A DNA stretch of 64,000 nt from contig NZ_KB913028.1 in NCBI RefSeq assembly GCF_000384135.1, positions 1,205,351 through 1,269,350 on the forward strand, in the 5' to 3' direction. Position numbers and translations under genes: made by a program. The notes below the pieces were generated by a model, which was not told the origin of the DNA, did no database searches, and saw only the letters and a list, made by a program, of their open reading frames with translations. Shown in pieces: positions 16,646 to 26,351 of the stretch; position 1 is the stretch's first letter; each line of letters starts with the position of its first letter. The stretch is from Succinispira mobilis DSM 6222. GTDB taxonomy: Bacteria; Bacillota; Negativicutes; Acidaminococcales; Succinispiraceae.

Positions 16646-17497
16646 TCACAAATCCTTAAAAGATATTAAGGCAATATTTTTTTCTTTTAATTTTTCTTTT
16701 ACTTGAGAGCTTAGGAGGGTTTGAAGTTCTAACTCCCAGTTATATTGCCAAGCAAATTTTCTAGTCAAATCTTTGTTGTTATTTCCAGGATGAATCATAA
16801 TTTCATTGGTCTCGGTCGTTATGTTTTCTAAAATATTTAAAAAATACTTTTCTTGTAAATTACCACCAGCCAACATTCCAAAAAAACTATTAGGTAATGT
16901 TAATTGCGCCGCTTCGAACTTTTTTTTACTTAATTTTGCAAATATAGACAAAATTGTTCTTCCTAAAAATCTAGCAAAAGTATAAGGGTAGTTTCCGGTA
17001 AAAAAGAAATTTTCATGCGGCAATCGAATTTTAGTTATTTGATTTTTTTGGGCTATTTTTGCAACCACATCATTAATTCCTGGTAAAACATGTAAGTGTT
17101 GATGACTGTCTATGTGAGTTAAAATTAAACCATGAGCACGCATAAAGTTTATTTGATTAGATAGTTCTAATTCTATTTCAGAGAGCTTAATTTGCTTTAA
17201 AAAAAATTTTTTAGTGAATATTAGGTAATTATCATAAAACCGTTTTGTCTTTGGGTCTAATAAAGAAGGAATAAGCTGCGGATTAGTAATAGGTTTTAAT
17301 CCTCCAACTAAACATAGGTGAGCACCAATAGACAGTTTAGGGTAATAACTAGCTAAACTAACTGCTGCTTGAAAATAATCGCCCGTAGCCAGAATGCTTG
17401 TACTAGTTAAGACTCCCTGGATGTGAGCATTTATTATAGCTTCGTTGATAGCTGGATGCAAAGCAAAATCATCTGCGTTTATGATTAATTTTTTCAT
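16646..17497 (-). CDS. YdjC/ChbG/HpnK-family carbohydrate deacetylase
   Basis: The 283-residue enzyme removes acetyl groups from N-acetylated sugars or sugar lipids. It carries the metal and catalytic residues of the family: INADDFALHPAIN at the N-terminus, then SIGAHLCL and HIDSHQHLHVLPG, and a late MIHPGNNN motif. The HpnK subgroup works with membrane glycosyltransferases on hopanoid or other lipid-linked sugars, and the neighbours here (ArnT-like transferase, UPF0104 protein) repeat that pattern. It is the first gene of the operon, with AAAGG before the ATG. Confidence 0.87.
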   Translation of the reverse strand: MKKLIINADDFALHPAINEAIINAHIQGVLTSTSILATGDYFQAAVSLASYYPKLSIGAHLCLVGGLKPITNPQLIPSLLDPKTKRFYDNYLIFTKKFFLKQIKLSEIELELSNQINFMRAHGLILTHIDSHQHLHVLPGINDVVAKIAQKNQITKIRLPHENFFFTGNYPYTFARFLGRTILSIFAKLSKKKFEAAQLTLPNSFFGMLAGGNLQEKYFLNILENITTETNEIMIHPGNNNKDLTRKFAWQYNWELELQTLLSSQVKEKLKEKNIALISFKDL

Positions 17498-17628
17498 TTA
17501 AATAACCTTTCTAAACAATTTCAGAAATATAAGGCTTCAATAGTTTTCGGCACATTTTAAACATAAAACATTTTAACACAATAAGCGAAAACGGGCAATT
17601 ATTTAAAGACCACGTCTGGAAGGAAAAG

Positions 17629-17657
17629 TTGCAGAACTAACAGCTATTGTGTATAAT
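17629..17657 (+). promoter_or_regulatory. Promoter of the mgsA operon
   Basis: TTGCAG (17629-17634), exactly 17 bases, then TATAAT (17652-17657), 36 bases before the mgsA start. Confidence 0.7.
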
Positions 17658-17693
17658 CAAAAGAAAAGATTTATTCTGCTAAGGAGATTTAAT

Positions 17694-18062
17694 ATGAAAG
17701 CAATAGCGCTGATTGCCCATGACCGTATGAAAGAAAAAATGTTGGATTTTGTAAAGACTAATCAAGGAATATTAAAAGATTATCAGTTAATTGCCACAGC
17801 AACGACAGGAAAGCTGATTAAAGATAATACAGCTTTGGAGGTACACTGCTTTTTATCTGGGCCTATTGGTGGCGATATGCAAATTGGAGCACAAATAGCT
17901 TCTGAACAAGTTTCTATGGTTGTATTTTTAAGAGATCCGTTGACTGCTCAACCACATGAGCCTGACATTACTGCTTTGTTAAGAGTTTGCGATGTTCACA
18001 ATATTCCAGTGGCTACTAATTTAGCGGGGGCAAATATTTTTTTGCAGGCATTGGTGAAATAA
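17694..18062 (+). CDS. mgsA: Methylglyoxal synthase
   Basis: The enzyme turns dihydroxyacetone phosphate into methylglyoxal and phosphate, a bypass of lower glycolysis that frees phosphate. The 122-residue protein begins MKAIALIAHDRMKEKM, has ATATTGKLI and LSGPIGGDMQIGA for phosphate binding, and FLRDPLTAQPHEPD with the catalytic aspartates and histidine. ATG 17694 follows AAGGAG at 17681; the ATG at 17649 falls within the promoter and is rejected. lspA begins one base after its stop. Confidence 0.95.
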   Translation: MKAIALIAHDRMKEKMLDFVKTNQGILKDYQLIATATTGKLIKDNTALEVHCFLSGPIGGDMQIGAQIASEQVSMVVFLRDPLTAQPHEPDITALLRVCDVHNIPVATNLAGANIFLQALVK

Positions 18063-18063
18063 G

Positions 18064-18479
18064 GTGAATATTTCCTTTAATGTCATCACTTTAGCGGTCA
18101 TAATTCTAGATCAGATAAGTAAGTTACTAATACAAAAACATTTTCAGTTTGAAGGGATAAGCATAGCAGTTATTCCAAATATTTTTCACATAACTTTTAT
18201 TTATAACAAAGGGGCGGCGTTCGGACTTTTAGAGAACAAACAATGGTTCTTTATTTTAGTGGCAATTGTTTTGATAGTCGCTGCTTACTATCTAAGAAAT
18301 GAAATAAAAAGATCATCTTTAAATGCTAGATATGGGGTAGCTTTTTTATTAGGTGGAGCAATTGGTAATTTGATAGATCGAATTGTATTAGGTAAGGTCG
18401 TGGATTTTTTTGATTTTATTATATGGCCAATATTTAATATCGCTGATATCGCGATTTGTATAGGAGTAGGATTAATATT

Positions 18480-18507
<28 letters not shown>
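18064..18507 (+). CDS. lspA: Lipoprotein signal peptidase II
   Basis: LspA cuts signal peptides from diacylated prolipoproteins in the inner membrane. The 147-residue product has four membrane helices and the two catalytic aspartates in GNLIDR (near residue 104) and FNIADIAI (near residue 127), plus the conserved ITFIYNKGAAFG stretch. It starts with GTG one base after mgsA and shares 28 bases with rluD, so the three genes are coupled. MetQ in this window is one of its likely substrates. Confidence 0.94.
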
Positions 18508-19990
<1,483 letters not shown>

Positions 19991-20015
19991 ATCATAATAT
20001 GTGGGAAGTGAGATA

Positions 20016-20810
20016 GTGCCGGAAATTAAATCTGAAACAGAAATTATGTATCATGTTGGGTTATCTAAAGAGATGCTAAGTGGAGCTAAATACGCTGTAC
20101 TTCCAGGGGATCCAGGCAGGGTTGAAAAAATTTGTCAAAAATTAGGGCATAAATATATTGCACTCAATTTTAATCGTGAATACAAAAGCATGCTTGTCTA
20201 TCTAAATGAAGAACCAGTTTTGGTTTGTTCTACAGGAATGGGAGGACCATCGGTAGCTATTTGCTTGGAAGAATTAACTAGTTTAGGTATAAAAAAATTT
20301 ATTAGAGTGGGTACAACTGGAGCGATTCAAGAGCGGATCAAAATGGGAGATGTTATAATCAATAATGCTGCGATTAGATTAGATGGCACATCAACCCATT
20401 ATGCGCCCTTAGAGTATCCTGCTATAGCCGATGTACACTTAACACAAGCCTTTATGAATGTGGCTCGCGAACAAGCGATAAATTTCCATGTTGGGATAAG
20501 TGTTTCATCGGATAGCTTTTGGCCAGGGCAAGAACGTTATAATAGTTTTACTGGTTATGTTTTACGCAAGTTTCAAGGTAGTTTGCAAGAATGGAAAAAC
20601 TTGGGTGCATTAAACTACGAGATGGAAACAGCGACGCTCTTCACAGTAGGGCAAGTTTTTGCTGTACAAACTATAGCAATTTGTTTAGTTGTTGCTAAAA
20701 GAGATGAAAGCGAGAGTGTGCTGTCTAAGATCCATTGGTCTAATTCAGAAAACCAAATGTATATTTTTTTAAAAAGCGCTTTATTGTACTGTCTAAAAAA
20801 TAATATTTAA
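20016..20810 (+). CDS. Nucleoside phosphorylase, uridine phosphorylase type
   Basis: The enzyme splits a nucleoside (probably uridine) with phosphate into base and ribose-1-phosphate. The protein carries LPGDPGRVEKI near the N-terminus, STGMGGPSVAICLEEL, the VGTTGAIQERIKMGDVII strand and the sugar-binding NYEMETATLF motif, all characteristic of the NP-I family. GTG 20016 is preferred because GGAAGTGAG precedes it; GTG 20001 has no ribosome site. It follows pyrR by 25 bases and probably shares its transcript. Confidence 0.88.
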   Translation: MPEIKSETEIMYHVGLSKEMLSGAKYAVLPGDPGRVEKICQKLGHKYIALNFNREYKSMLVYLNEEPVLVCSTGMGGPSVAICLEELTSLGIKKFIRVGTTGAIQERIKMGDVIINNAAIRLDGTSTHYAPLEYPAIADVHLTQAFMNVAREQAINFHVGISVSSDSFWPGQERYNSFTGYVLRKFQGSLQEWKNLGALNYEMETATLFTVGQVFAVQTIAICLVVAKRDESESVLSKIHWSNSENQMYIFLKSALLYCLKNNI

Positions 20811-20824
20811 AGGTTAAACTTAAA

Positions 20825-20851
20825 GCAGGAAAAGTGAAGATTATAGCGAAT
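20825..20851 (+). promoter_or_regulatory. Consensus-like sigma-H promoter upstream of spoVS
   Basis: GCAGGAAAA (20825-20833), 11 bases, AGCGAAT (20845-20851) followed by AT. This matches the Bacillus sigma-H pattern RnAGGAwww-N11/12-RnnGAAT at every defined position. spoVS is a known sigma-H gene in B. subtilis. Confidence 0.6.
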
Positions 20852-20909
20852 ATGTAAGATAGAGGATAGCAACATCAAATAAATCTATATCTGAAGGAGT
20901 GATAATGGT

Positions 20910-21185
20910 ATGCAAGAAGAAAAAATTGATATCCTAAAAGTTTCGTCTAAATCTAATCCTAGTTCAGTAGCTGGAGCTTTGGCCGGAGTGTTAAAGACAA
21001 AAAATTCAGTAGAAATTCAAGCTATTGGTGCAGGAGCTTTAAATCAATCTATAAAAGCAGTAGCAATTGCAAGGGGGTTTGTTGCTCCTCATGGCATAGA
21101 TTTGATTTGTGTGCCTGCTTTTGCAGAAGTGATAATTGATGGCGAAGAGCGTACTGCAATTAAATTGATTGTTGAACCTAGATAA
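20910..21185 (+). CDS. spoVS: Stage V sporulation protein S
   Basis: The 91-residue protein is a near-complete match to SpoVS: LKVSSKSNPSSVAGALAG at the start, EIQAIGAGALNQSIKA in the middle and IDLICVPAF near the end. SpoVS is a small Alba-like nucleic-acid-binding-fold protein needed for late sporulation (coat and septum effects) in Bacillus and also found in some non-sporulating bacteria. It is monocistronic, with a ribosome site AAGGAG and a terminator at 21196. Its presence suggests, but does not prove, a sporulating lineage. Confidence 0.95.
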   Translation: MQEEKIDILKVSSKSNPSSVAGALAGVLKTKNSVEIQAIGAGALNQSIKAVAIARGFVAPHGIDLICVPAFAEVIIDGEERTAIKLIVEPR

Positions 21186-21195
21186 ATAAAGCAGC

Positions 21196-21226
21196 ACCCC
21201 CCGAAAATATTTTAGGGGGGTTTTTA
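21196..21226 (+). terminator. Terminator after spoVS
   Basis: ACCCCCC (21196-21202) pairs with GGGGGGT (21215-21221), followed by Ts; the loop is AT-rich. Confidence 0.85.
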
Positions 21227-21265
21227 ATATTAAATTACTATTTTTTTATGGAGGTCAAATAAAAA

Positions 21266-22744
21266 ATGAAAATTAATTTAGCGGATAAAATTACAACACA
21301 AGACACCATCGCGGTAGGTATATGGAAAAGCATTAGTGGCGATTGCAATTATAATCAAGAGTTACCTAAAGAAATTTTAGATATTGTTAAATATACTTTG
21401 AATCATGAGTTAGAGTCTTATAAGGAAACATATCAAAAAATATTTTGCTTGAAAAAAGGGCGTGGTTTTGTAAAAATATTAGTCTGGGGTCTAGGAGAAC
21501 AGACTGAAGATATCAGTGTTTCTTTAAGAAACGCAGCAGCAAATCTAGTTAGATTTTGTATTAAAGAAAAACTTCAAAATTTAAGTTGTATTTTGCCAAA
21601 TAATGAATTACTATTTTTTGATTATAACTTTCAAGCGTTATTAGAAGGATTTTATTTAGGAAACTACTGTTTTGATCAGTATAAAAGTAAAAAAGAAATA
21701 TCTAAATTGCAAACACTCACTATCGCTGCTAAAACTGTTCCAGTTGAAAATTTTTCAACTATTAACAAAACAGCAGAAATTTTAAGTAAAAATGTTATTT
21801 TAGCTCGCGATTTGACTAATATGCCGGCAAATGAGTTAAATCCTAAAAAAATTGCTAAATTAGCTGAAAAAATGGTAAAAAAATTGCCGCTAAAAATTAA
21901 TGTTTTATCAGAAAAAGAATTACAAAAAAACAACCTTAATGCTTTGTTAGCAGTAGCAAGCGGCTCAACCAATAGCCCTTATATGATAGTTTTAAATTAT
22001 CAAGGAGCCCCTGAAAACAAAGAAGTTTTAGGATTAGTTGGTAAAGGGGTAACTTTTGATAGTGGTGGAATAAGTTTAAAGCCAGCAGAAGGAATGCAAG
22101 AAATGAAAGACGATATGGCTGGTGCAGCAACAGTTTTAGGCTCAATCCTAGCTATTGCTGAACTAGGGCTATCATGCAATGTTTTAGCAGTAATCCCTTG
22201 TGTCGAAAACATGCCATCAGGAAATGCTTATCGACCTGGCGACATAATTACAGCTATGAATGGAAAAACTATAGAAATTATTAGCACCGATGCTGAAGGT
22301 CGGTTGATTTTAGCTGATGCCCTTTGCTATGCTGAAAATTTTGGGGCTACAAAAATAATAGATGTTGCCACTTTAACTGGAGCGTGTATGGTTGCATTAG
22401 GGCAGGTATATGCAGGTAGCATTACTAATAGTATGGAATTTCATGATTTGTTATCTACGGCAAGTAAAAAAACAGATGAGAAATTATGGTTGATGCCTAA
22501 CGATCAAGAATATAAGAAATTACTTAAAAGCGAATTTGCAGATTTGAAAAATAGTGGTGGTAGATTTGCAGGTATGATTAGTGCCGGATTATTTTTGGAG
22601 GAATTTGTGAGTAAAAATTGGATTCACATTGATATTGCACCCACGGCAACTGTGCCTGAAAACAATGGCTATATAAGTAAGGGAGCAACTGGTTATGGTG
22701 TGCGCTTATTGGTACAATTAGTGCAAGAGGTTTTCAAATGCTAA
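21266..22744 (+). CDS. pepA: M17 leucyl/cytosol aminopeptidase
   Basis: This 492-residue two-metal enzyme frees N-terminal amino acids from peptides in the cytoplasm. The catalytic half (from about residue 170) shows RDLTNMPANELNP, the metal-lysine segment VGKGVTFDSGGISLKP, KDDMAGAATV, and STDAEGRLILADAL (family NTDAEGRL). The N-terminal domain is divergent, as usual. The ATG follows GGAGG. It overlaps the PHP gene by 7 bases, beginning a run of closely spaced genes (to the M42 peptidase). Confidence 0.94.
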   Translation: MKINLADKITTQDTIAVGIWKSISGDCNYNQELPKEILDIVKYTLNHELESYKETYQKIFCLKKGRGFVKILVWGLGEQTEDISVSLRNAAANLVRFCIKEKLQNLSCILPNNELLFFDYNFQALLEGFYLGNYCFDQYKSKKEISKLQTLTIAAKTVPVENFSTINKTAEILSKNVILARDLTNMPANELNPKKIAKLAEKMVKKLPLKINVLSEKELQKNNLNALLAVASGSTNSPYMIVLNYQGAPENKEVLGLVGKGVTFDSGGISLKPAEGMQEMKDDMAGAATVLGSILAIAELGLSCNVLAVIPCVENMPSGNAYRPGDIITAMNGKTIEIISTDAEGRLILADALCYAENFGATKIIDVATLTGACMVALGQVYAGSITNSMEFHDLLSTASKKTDEKLWLMPNDQEYKKLLKSEFADLKNSGGRFAGMISAGLFLEEFVSKNWIHIDIAPTATVPENNGYISKGATGYGVRLLVQLVQEVFKC

Positions 22745-23580
22745 CAGATTTACATATGCATACTAATTGTTCCGATGGTAATTTAGAGCCAGAGGAACTG
22801 GTATTGGCGGCTGTCAACAATGGTTTATCAGTTATATCCATAACAGATCATGATGTTGTAAAAGCTTACGATTTAGCCCAAAAATTTATCATGAACCAAA
22901 AATTACCTTTAAAAATAATTTCCGGGGTAGAAATTAATACTAATAGCGCTAATAGAGAAGTTCATGTTCTCGGTTATCACATTGATACAACTTCTGGAAA
23001 ACTGGCAGAAAGACTTAAAATGCTTCAAACCGAAAGAGTTTTAAGAGTCGAAAAAATTCTTCTTAAGCTTAAGCAATTAGGTTATGGACTAGATAAGGCC
23101 GATATTTTAAGCGTAACACGTGAAGTTATTTCTTTGGGACGTCCCCATATCGCCAAAGCCTTAATTAATAAAGGGTATTTCGCAAATAAAGCAGAAGTTT
23201 TTGACAAGCTATTAGCCAACGGGGCACCAGCTTATGTACCCCATGTTAAATTGGAGGTGGGTGAAGCCGTGAATCTAATAAATAACGCGGGCGGAATAGC
23301 TGTTTTAGCTCACCCAGGTTTAATAAAAGATGATATGCTAGTTGAAAACCTATTGGATAATTATAATTTTCAAGGCTTGGAAGTATATTATCCCCAACAT
23401 ACACCAATGCAAATAGCCAAATATCTAGCTTGGGCTAACATTAGGAATTTATTAGTTTCTGGAGGATCGGATTTTCATGGTGTTTCAGGTCGCTATCCCA
23501 GTAAATTGGGTGTATTTTCAATATCAAATGAAATAAACAAAGATTTGATTGCCTGGAAAACGCCTAAACTAACATCTTGA
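22738..23580 (+). CDS. PHP-domain phosphoesterase (RNase AM / YciV type)
   Basis: The 280-residue product has a full PHP metal site: DLHMHTNCSDG at the N-terminus, SITDHDVV, SGVEINT, LAHPG and GSDFHG. Family members are 3',5'-nucleotide bisphosphate phosphatases and 5'-3' exonucleases that trim short RNA, including rRNA 5' ends in Escherichia coli (RNase AM). The position between two peptidase-containing genes gives no extra clue. Translation is coupled to pepA by a 7-base overlap. Confidence 0.88.
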   Translation: MLTDLHMHTNCSDGNLEPEELVLAAVNNGLSVISITDHDVVKAYDLAQKFIMNQKLPLKIISGVEINTNSANREVHVLGYHIDTTSGKLAERLKMLQTERVLRVEKILLKLKQLGYGLDKADILSVTREVISLGRPHIAKALINKGYFANKAEVFDKLLANGAPAYVPHVKLEVGEAVNLINNAGGIAVLAHPGLIKDDMLVENLLDNYNFQGLEVYYPQHTPMQIAKYLAWANIRNLLVSGGSDFHGVSGRYPSKLGVFSISNEINKDLIAWKTPKLTS

Positions 23581-23595
23581 AATTAGGAGGGATAT

Positions 23596-24441
23596 ATGGA
23601 TGTTTATGCTTTAGTAGGTCAAAGTGGAACAGGCAAAAGTCATCGTGCATTGATGGTAGCCTACGAAAATTATGCCGATGGTATTATTGATGACGGGCTT
23701 TTGATAAAAGATACTAAAATTTTAGCAGGATATTCTGCTAAAAATGAACAAAACAAAATACAAGCAGTTAAAAGAGCTATATTTTCAGAAGAAAACCACG
23801 TACAAGAAGTAAAGTATGCTCTTGAGACAGGAAATTTTAAGCGAATATTAATTTTAGGTACTTCCATAAATATGGTAAATAGAATTGCAAATCGTTTAAA
23901 TTTACCTAAACCAAGTAAATATATATTTATAGAAGATGTTGCATCCTCGAAGGAAATAAGTAAAGCAAGACATGCTCGTCTTAAAGAAGGAAAACATATA
24001 ATTCCTGTACCAACAATGGAACTGAAACCACATTTTTCAGGGTACTTAATTGACCCGTTGATTGTGTTATTTAAAAAAAATAAACTTAATAGAAAAAAGC
24101 TAGGAGAAAAATCAATTGTACGACCTGCTTTTAGTTATTATGGGAAAATTTTAGTTGAAGATGCTGCTCTAGAAGATATAATAAAACTTGAATTAAGAGA
24201 AAATTCAGCAGTTGATACAGTTAGCAGTTTAGAAATTATGCGTTGGGACGAAAACAGTTCTTTGGCAATCAAAATTACTTTGAATATAATCTATGGTAAG
24301 TATTTACCTGCGGTTGGAAAAGAGATACAATATACGATAAAGGACAAACTTGAATATTTTACGGGCATGTATGTACATAACGTTGATATCGTTGTGGACC
24401 GTTTAATTAAAGAGTCTAATAATACAATGGAGGAAATTTAA
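23596..24441 (+). CDS. P-loop NTPase domain fused to an Asp23-like domain
   Basis: The 281-residue protein starts with a Walker A motif, GQSGTGKS (residues 8-15). The middle has conserved-looking FIEDVASSKEISKARHARL and HIIPVPTMELKPHF stretches and no obvious catalytic signature. The C-terminal 110 residues (from about 165) follow the Asp23/YloU pattern: alternating strands, EVxxxxxLEI-type turns and a final VHNVDIVVDRLI strand. Its function is not known. It is 2 bases ahead of the DUF3870 gene, so the two are certainly cotranscribed. The sequence does not show which nucleotide it uses or what it acts on. Confidence 0.7.
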   Translation: MDVYALVGQSGTGKSHRALMVAYENYADGIIDDGLLIKDTKILAGYSAKNEQNKIQAVKRAIFSEENHVQEVKYALETGNFKRILILGTSINMVNRIANRLNLPKPSKYIFIEDVASSKEISKARHARLKEGKHIIPVPTMELKPHFSGYLIDPLIVLFKKNKLNRKKLGEKSIVRPAFSYYGKILVEDAALEDIIKLELRENSAVDTVSSLEIMRWDENSSLAIKITLNIIYGKYLPAVGKEIQYTIKDKLEYFTGMYVHNVDIVVDRLIKESNNTMEEI

Positions 24442-24442
24442 A

Positions 24443-24781
24443 ATGCAAGACAAGAAAGTACTTTTTTCAGGATATGCTAAGTTGCCTACAGGAATTACAG
24501 CGAGTGAGATGTATAAAGTAATAGGCATTATAGTAGTTGTCGATATGAAAACTGGATTTATTGAAAATGCTGATTGTACACTCGCTACAAAAACAGCAAG
24601 AGATCATGTATGTAGACACATTGTGGGTTATAATCTATCTAATGGACCAGAGGGTTTACAAGAAATTTTAGAAGATGTTTATCAAGGCAGTGCAAAGAAA
24701 GCAGTAACAACTGCTATTAGAATTATTTATGACAAATATAAAAGCTATAAAAATGGTGATACACAAGAGCAATTGTCTTAG
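24443..24781 (+). CDS. DUF3870 family protein
   Basis: The 112-residue product covers the whole DUF3870 domain: a short N-terminal strand (VLFSGYAKLPTGITASEMY), the central ENADCTLATKTARDHV motif with a conserved cysteine, GYNLSNGPEGL and a C-terminal helix. No function is known. It follows the P-loop/Asp23-like gene at a 1-base gap and has GGAGGAAAT as ribosome site. The pairing of these two small genes in one operon is worth testing as a functional unit. Confidence 0.8.
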   Translation: MQDKKVLFSGYAKLPTGITASEMYKVIGIIVVVDMKTGFIENADCTLATKTARDHVCRHIVGYNLSNGPEGLQEILEDVYQGSAKKAVTTAIRIIYDKYKSYKNGDTQEQLS

Positions 24782-24800
24782 TAACAAGAAAGGTTGAAAT

Positions 24801-25877
24801 ATGAATTTACAATTAAAAAGATTAAAAGAACTATCTGAAGTTGCTGGAGTTTCTGGGAATGAACATCGTATAAAAAATTTACTGAAAGACAGATTGCTTC
24901 CAGTAAGTGAAGAAATTTTTTATGATAAATTAGGCAGTGTTATTTTTAAATCTAAAAATAATTCTGACGAGTTGAAAATAATGTTAGCCGCACATATGGA
25001 TGAAGTTGGCTTTATGGTTAAAACAATTACTGCTGAAGGGTTTTTGAGATTCACCTGCCTAGGTGGTTGGTGGGAACAAGTAATGTTAGGTCAAAGAGTC
25101 ATTGTGCATGCAAAAACTAAAGATATTACAGGCGTAATAGGTTGTAAGGCACCACATATATTAACACCTGAAGAAAGAAAGAAAATAGTTGAAAAAAAAG
25201 ATATGTATATTGATATTGGGGTAGAATCACAAAAAGAAGCTGAAGCACTAGGTATCTATCCCGGAACGTTTATAACTCCATCTGTCCAATTTGAAGTTAT
25301 GGCTGATGAAAACTACTTGCTAGGAAAAGCGTGGGATGATAGGATAGGTTGTGCTATTATGGCTGATGTAGTAGAGGCTTTGTCAGAAAAAGAACATCCA
25401 AATACTATTTATGCAACTGCTACGGTTCAAGAAGAGGTTGGTTTGCGCGGGGCTCTAACAAGTGCGAATAAAATATCTCCTGATGTAGCTATTATTATTG
25501 ATACTTGTGTTGCTGGAGGTGTGCCTGGAGTTACTAAGGAACAAGCGAGTGCAGAAATCGGCAAAGGTGTTGCCATTACAATTTACGATGCTAGCATGAT
25601 TCCTAATACAAAATTAAGAGATCTTGTTTTAGATATAGCTAAAGCAGAAAAAATAGATCATCAAATAAGTTTTTCAGAGGGAGGAGGCACAGATGCAGGG
25701 CGTATTCATATGCAAGACATAGGTGTTCCTAGTATTGTTTTAAGCATTCCAACTCGCTATATACACAGCCATCAGGGAGTTATTCATAAGCATGACTACG
25801 AAACTGCGATTCAATTAATACTAGCTGTGATTGGCAAACTAGATAACATTTGCTATAATACTATAGTACAGTACTAG
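24801..25877 (+). CDS. M42 family metallo-aminopeptidase
   Basis: The 358-residue protein belongs to the M42 glutamyl-aminopeptidase/FrvX group, dodecameric cytoplasmic peptidases. It keeps the two-metal site and catalytic residues: AAHMDEVGFMV near residue 66, GKAWDDRIGCA, VQEEVGLRGA with the Glu-Glu pair, IDTCVAGG and the final histidine in IHSHQGVIHKHDY. Older annotations call such proteins endoglucanases; that is not supported. The last part of the gene contains a promoter for ndk. Start chosen at ATG 24801 with AAAGG in front. Confidence 0.92.
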   Translation: MNLQLKRLKELSEVAGVSGNEHRIKNLLKDRLLPVSEEIFYDKLGSVIFKSKNNSDELKIMLAAHMDEVGFMVKTITAEGFLRFTCLGGWWEQVMLGQRVIVHAKTKDITGVIGCKAPHILTPEERKKIVEKKDMYIDIGVESQKEAEALGIYPGTFITPSVQFEVMADENYLLGKAWDDRIGCAIMADVVEALSEKEHPNTIYATATVQEEVGLRGALTSANKISPDVAIIIDTCVAGGVPGVTKEQASAEIGKGVAITIYDASMIPNTKLRDLVLDIAKAEKIDHQISFSEGGGTDAGRIHMQDIGVPSIVLSIPTRYIHSHQGVIHKHDYETAIQLILAVIGKLDNICYNTIVQY

Positions 25878-25884
25878 CTGTACT
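25831..25884 (+). promoter_or_regulatory. ndk promoter and 5' UTR hairpin
   Basis: TTGGCA (25831-25836), 17 bases, TATAAT (25854-25859) inside the end of the M42 gene. AGTACAG (25865-25871) and CTGTACT (25878-25884) form a hairpin at the expected transcript start, perhaps for mRNA stability. Confidence 0.6.
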
Positions 25885-25913
25885 GATATCGATAATATAG
25901 GAGGATGTATTTA

Positions 25914-26330
25914 ATGCAAAAAACTTTAGTACTTGTTAAACCTGATGGTGTAAAAAAATCTTTGATTGGCGAAGTGGTAGCACGTTTTGAACGTCGGGGT
26001 TTAAAAGTTTGTGCCTTAAAATTAATGCAATTAACTGAAGCTCAAGCTAAAGCTCATTACGCAGAGCATGCAGAAAAACCATTTTTTGGTGAATTGGTAG
26101 ATTTTATTACTTCTGGACCAGTAGCAGCGATGGTAATTGGTGGCGAAAACGCTATTAAGGCTGTACGTACTATGATGGGAACTACTAATCCGGTTGATGC
26201 TGTCCCTGGATCTATCCGTGGCGATTATGCTCTTTCTATTGCTGAAAACATAGTTCATGGATCAGATAGTGAAGAAAGTGCTGCAAAAGAAGTATCAAAC
26301 TTCTTTAAACCAGATGAGATTTTATTTTAA
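25914..26330 (+). CDS. ndk: Nucleoside diphosphate kinase
   Basis: Ndk transfers phosphate between nucleoside di- and triphosphates through a phosphohistidine. The 138-residue protein begins MQKTLVLVKPDGVKK, contains MMGTTNP, GSIRGDYAL and the catalytic histidine in ENIVHGSDSEESA, with normal length. ATG 25914 follows AGGAGG at 25900; the ATG at 25905 overlaps that ribosome site and is rejected. Confidence 0.97.
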   Translation: MQKTLVLVKPDGVKKSLIGEVVARFERRGLKVCALKLMQLTEAQAKAHYAEHAEKPFFGELVDFITSGPVAAMVIGGENAIKAVRTMMGTTNPVDAVPGSIRGDYALSIAENIVHGSDSEESAAKEVSNFFKPDEILF

Positions 26331-26351
26331 ATAAATAAAAGTGGTGATGAA

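Noticed and set aside
22738-23580. DNA polymerase III/X-type PHP nuclease
   Set aside because: The PHP domain stands alone at 280 residues without polymerase domains, fitting the YciV/RNase AM group better.
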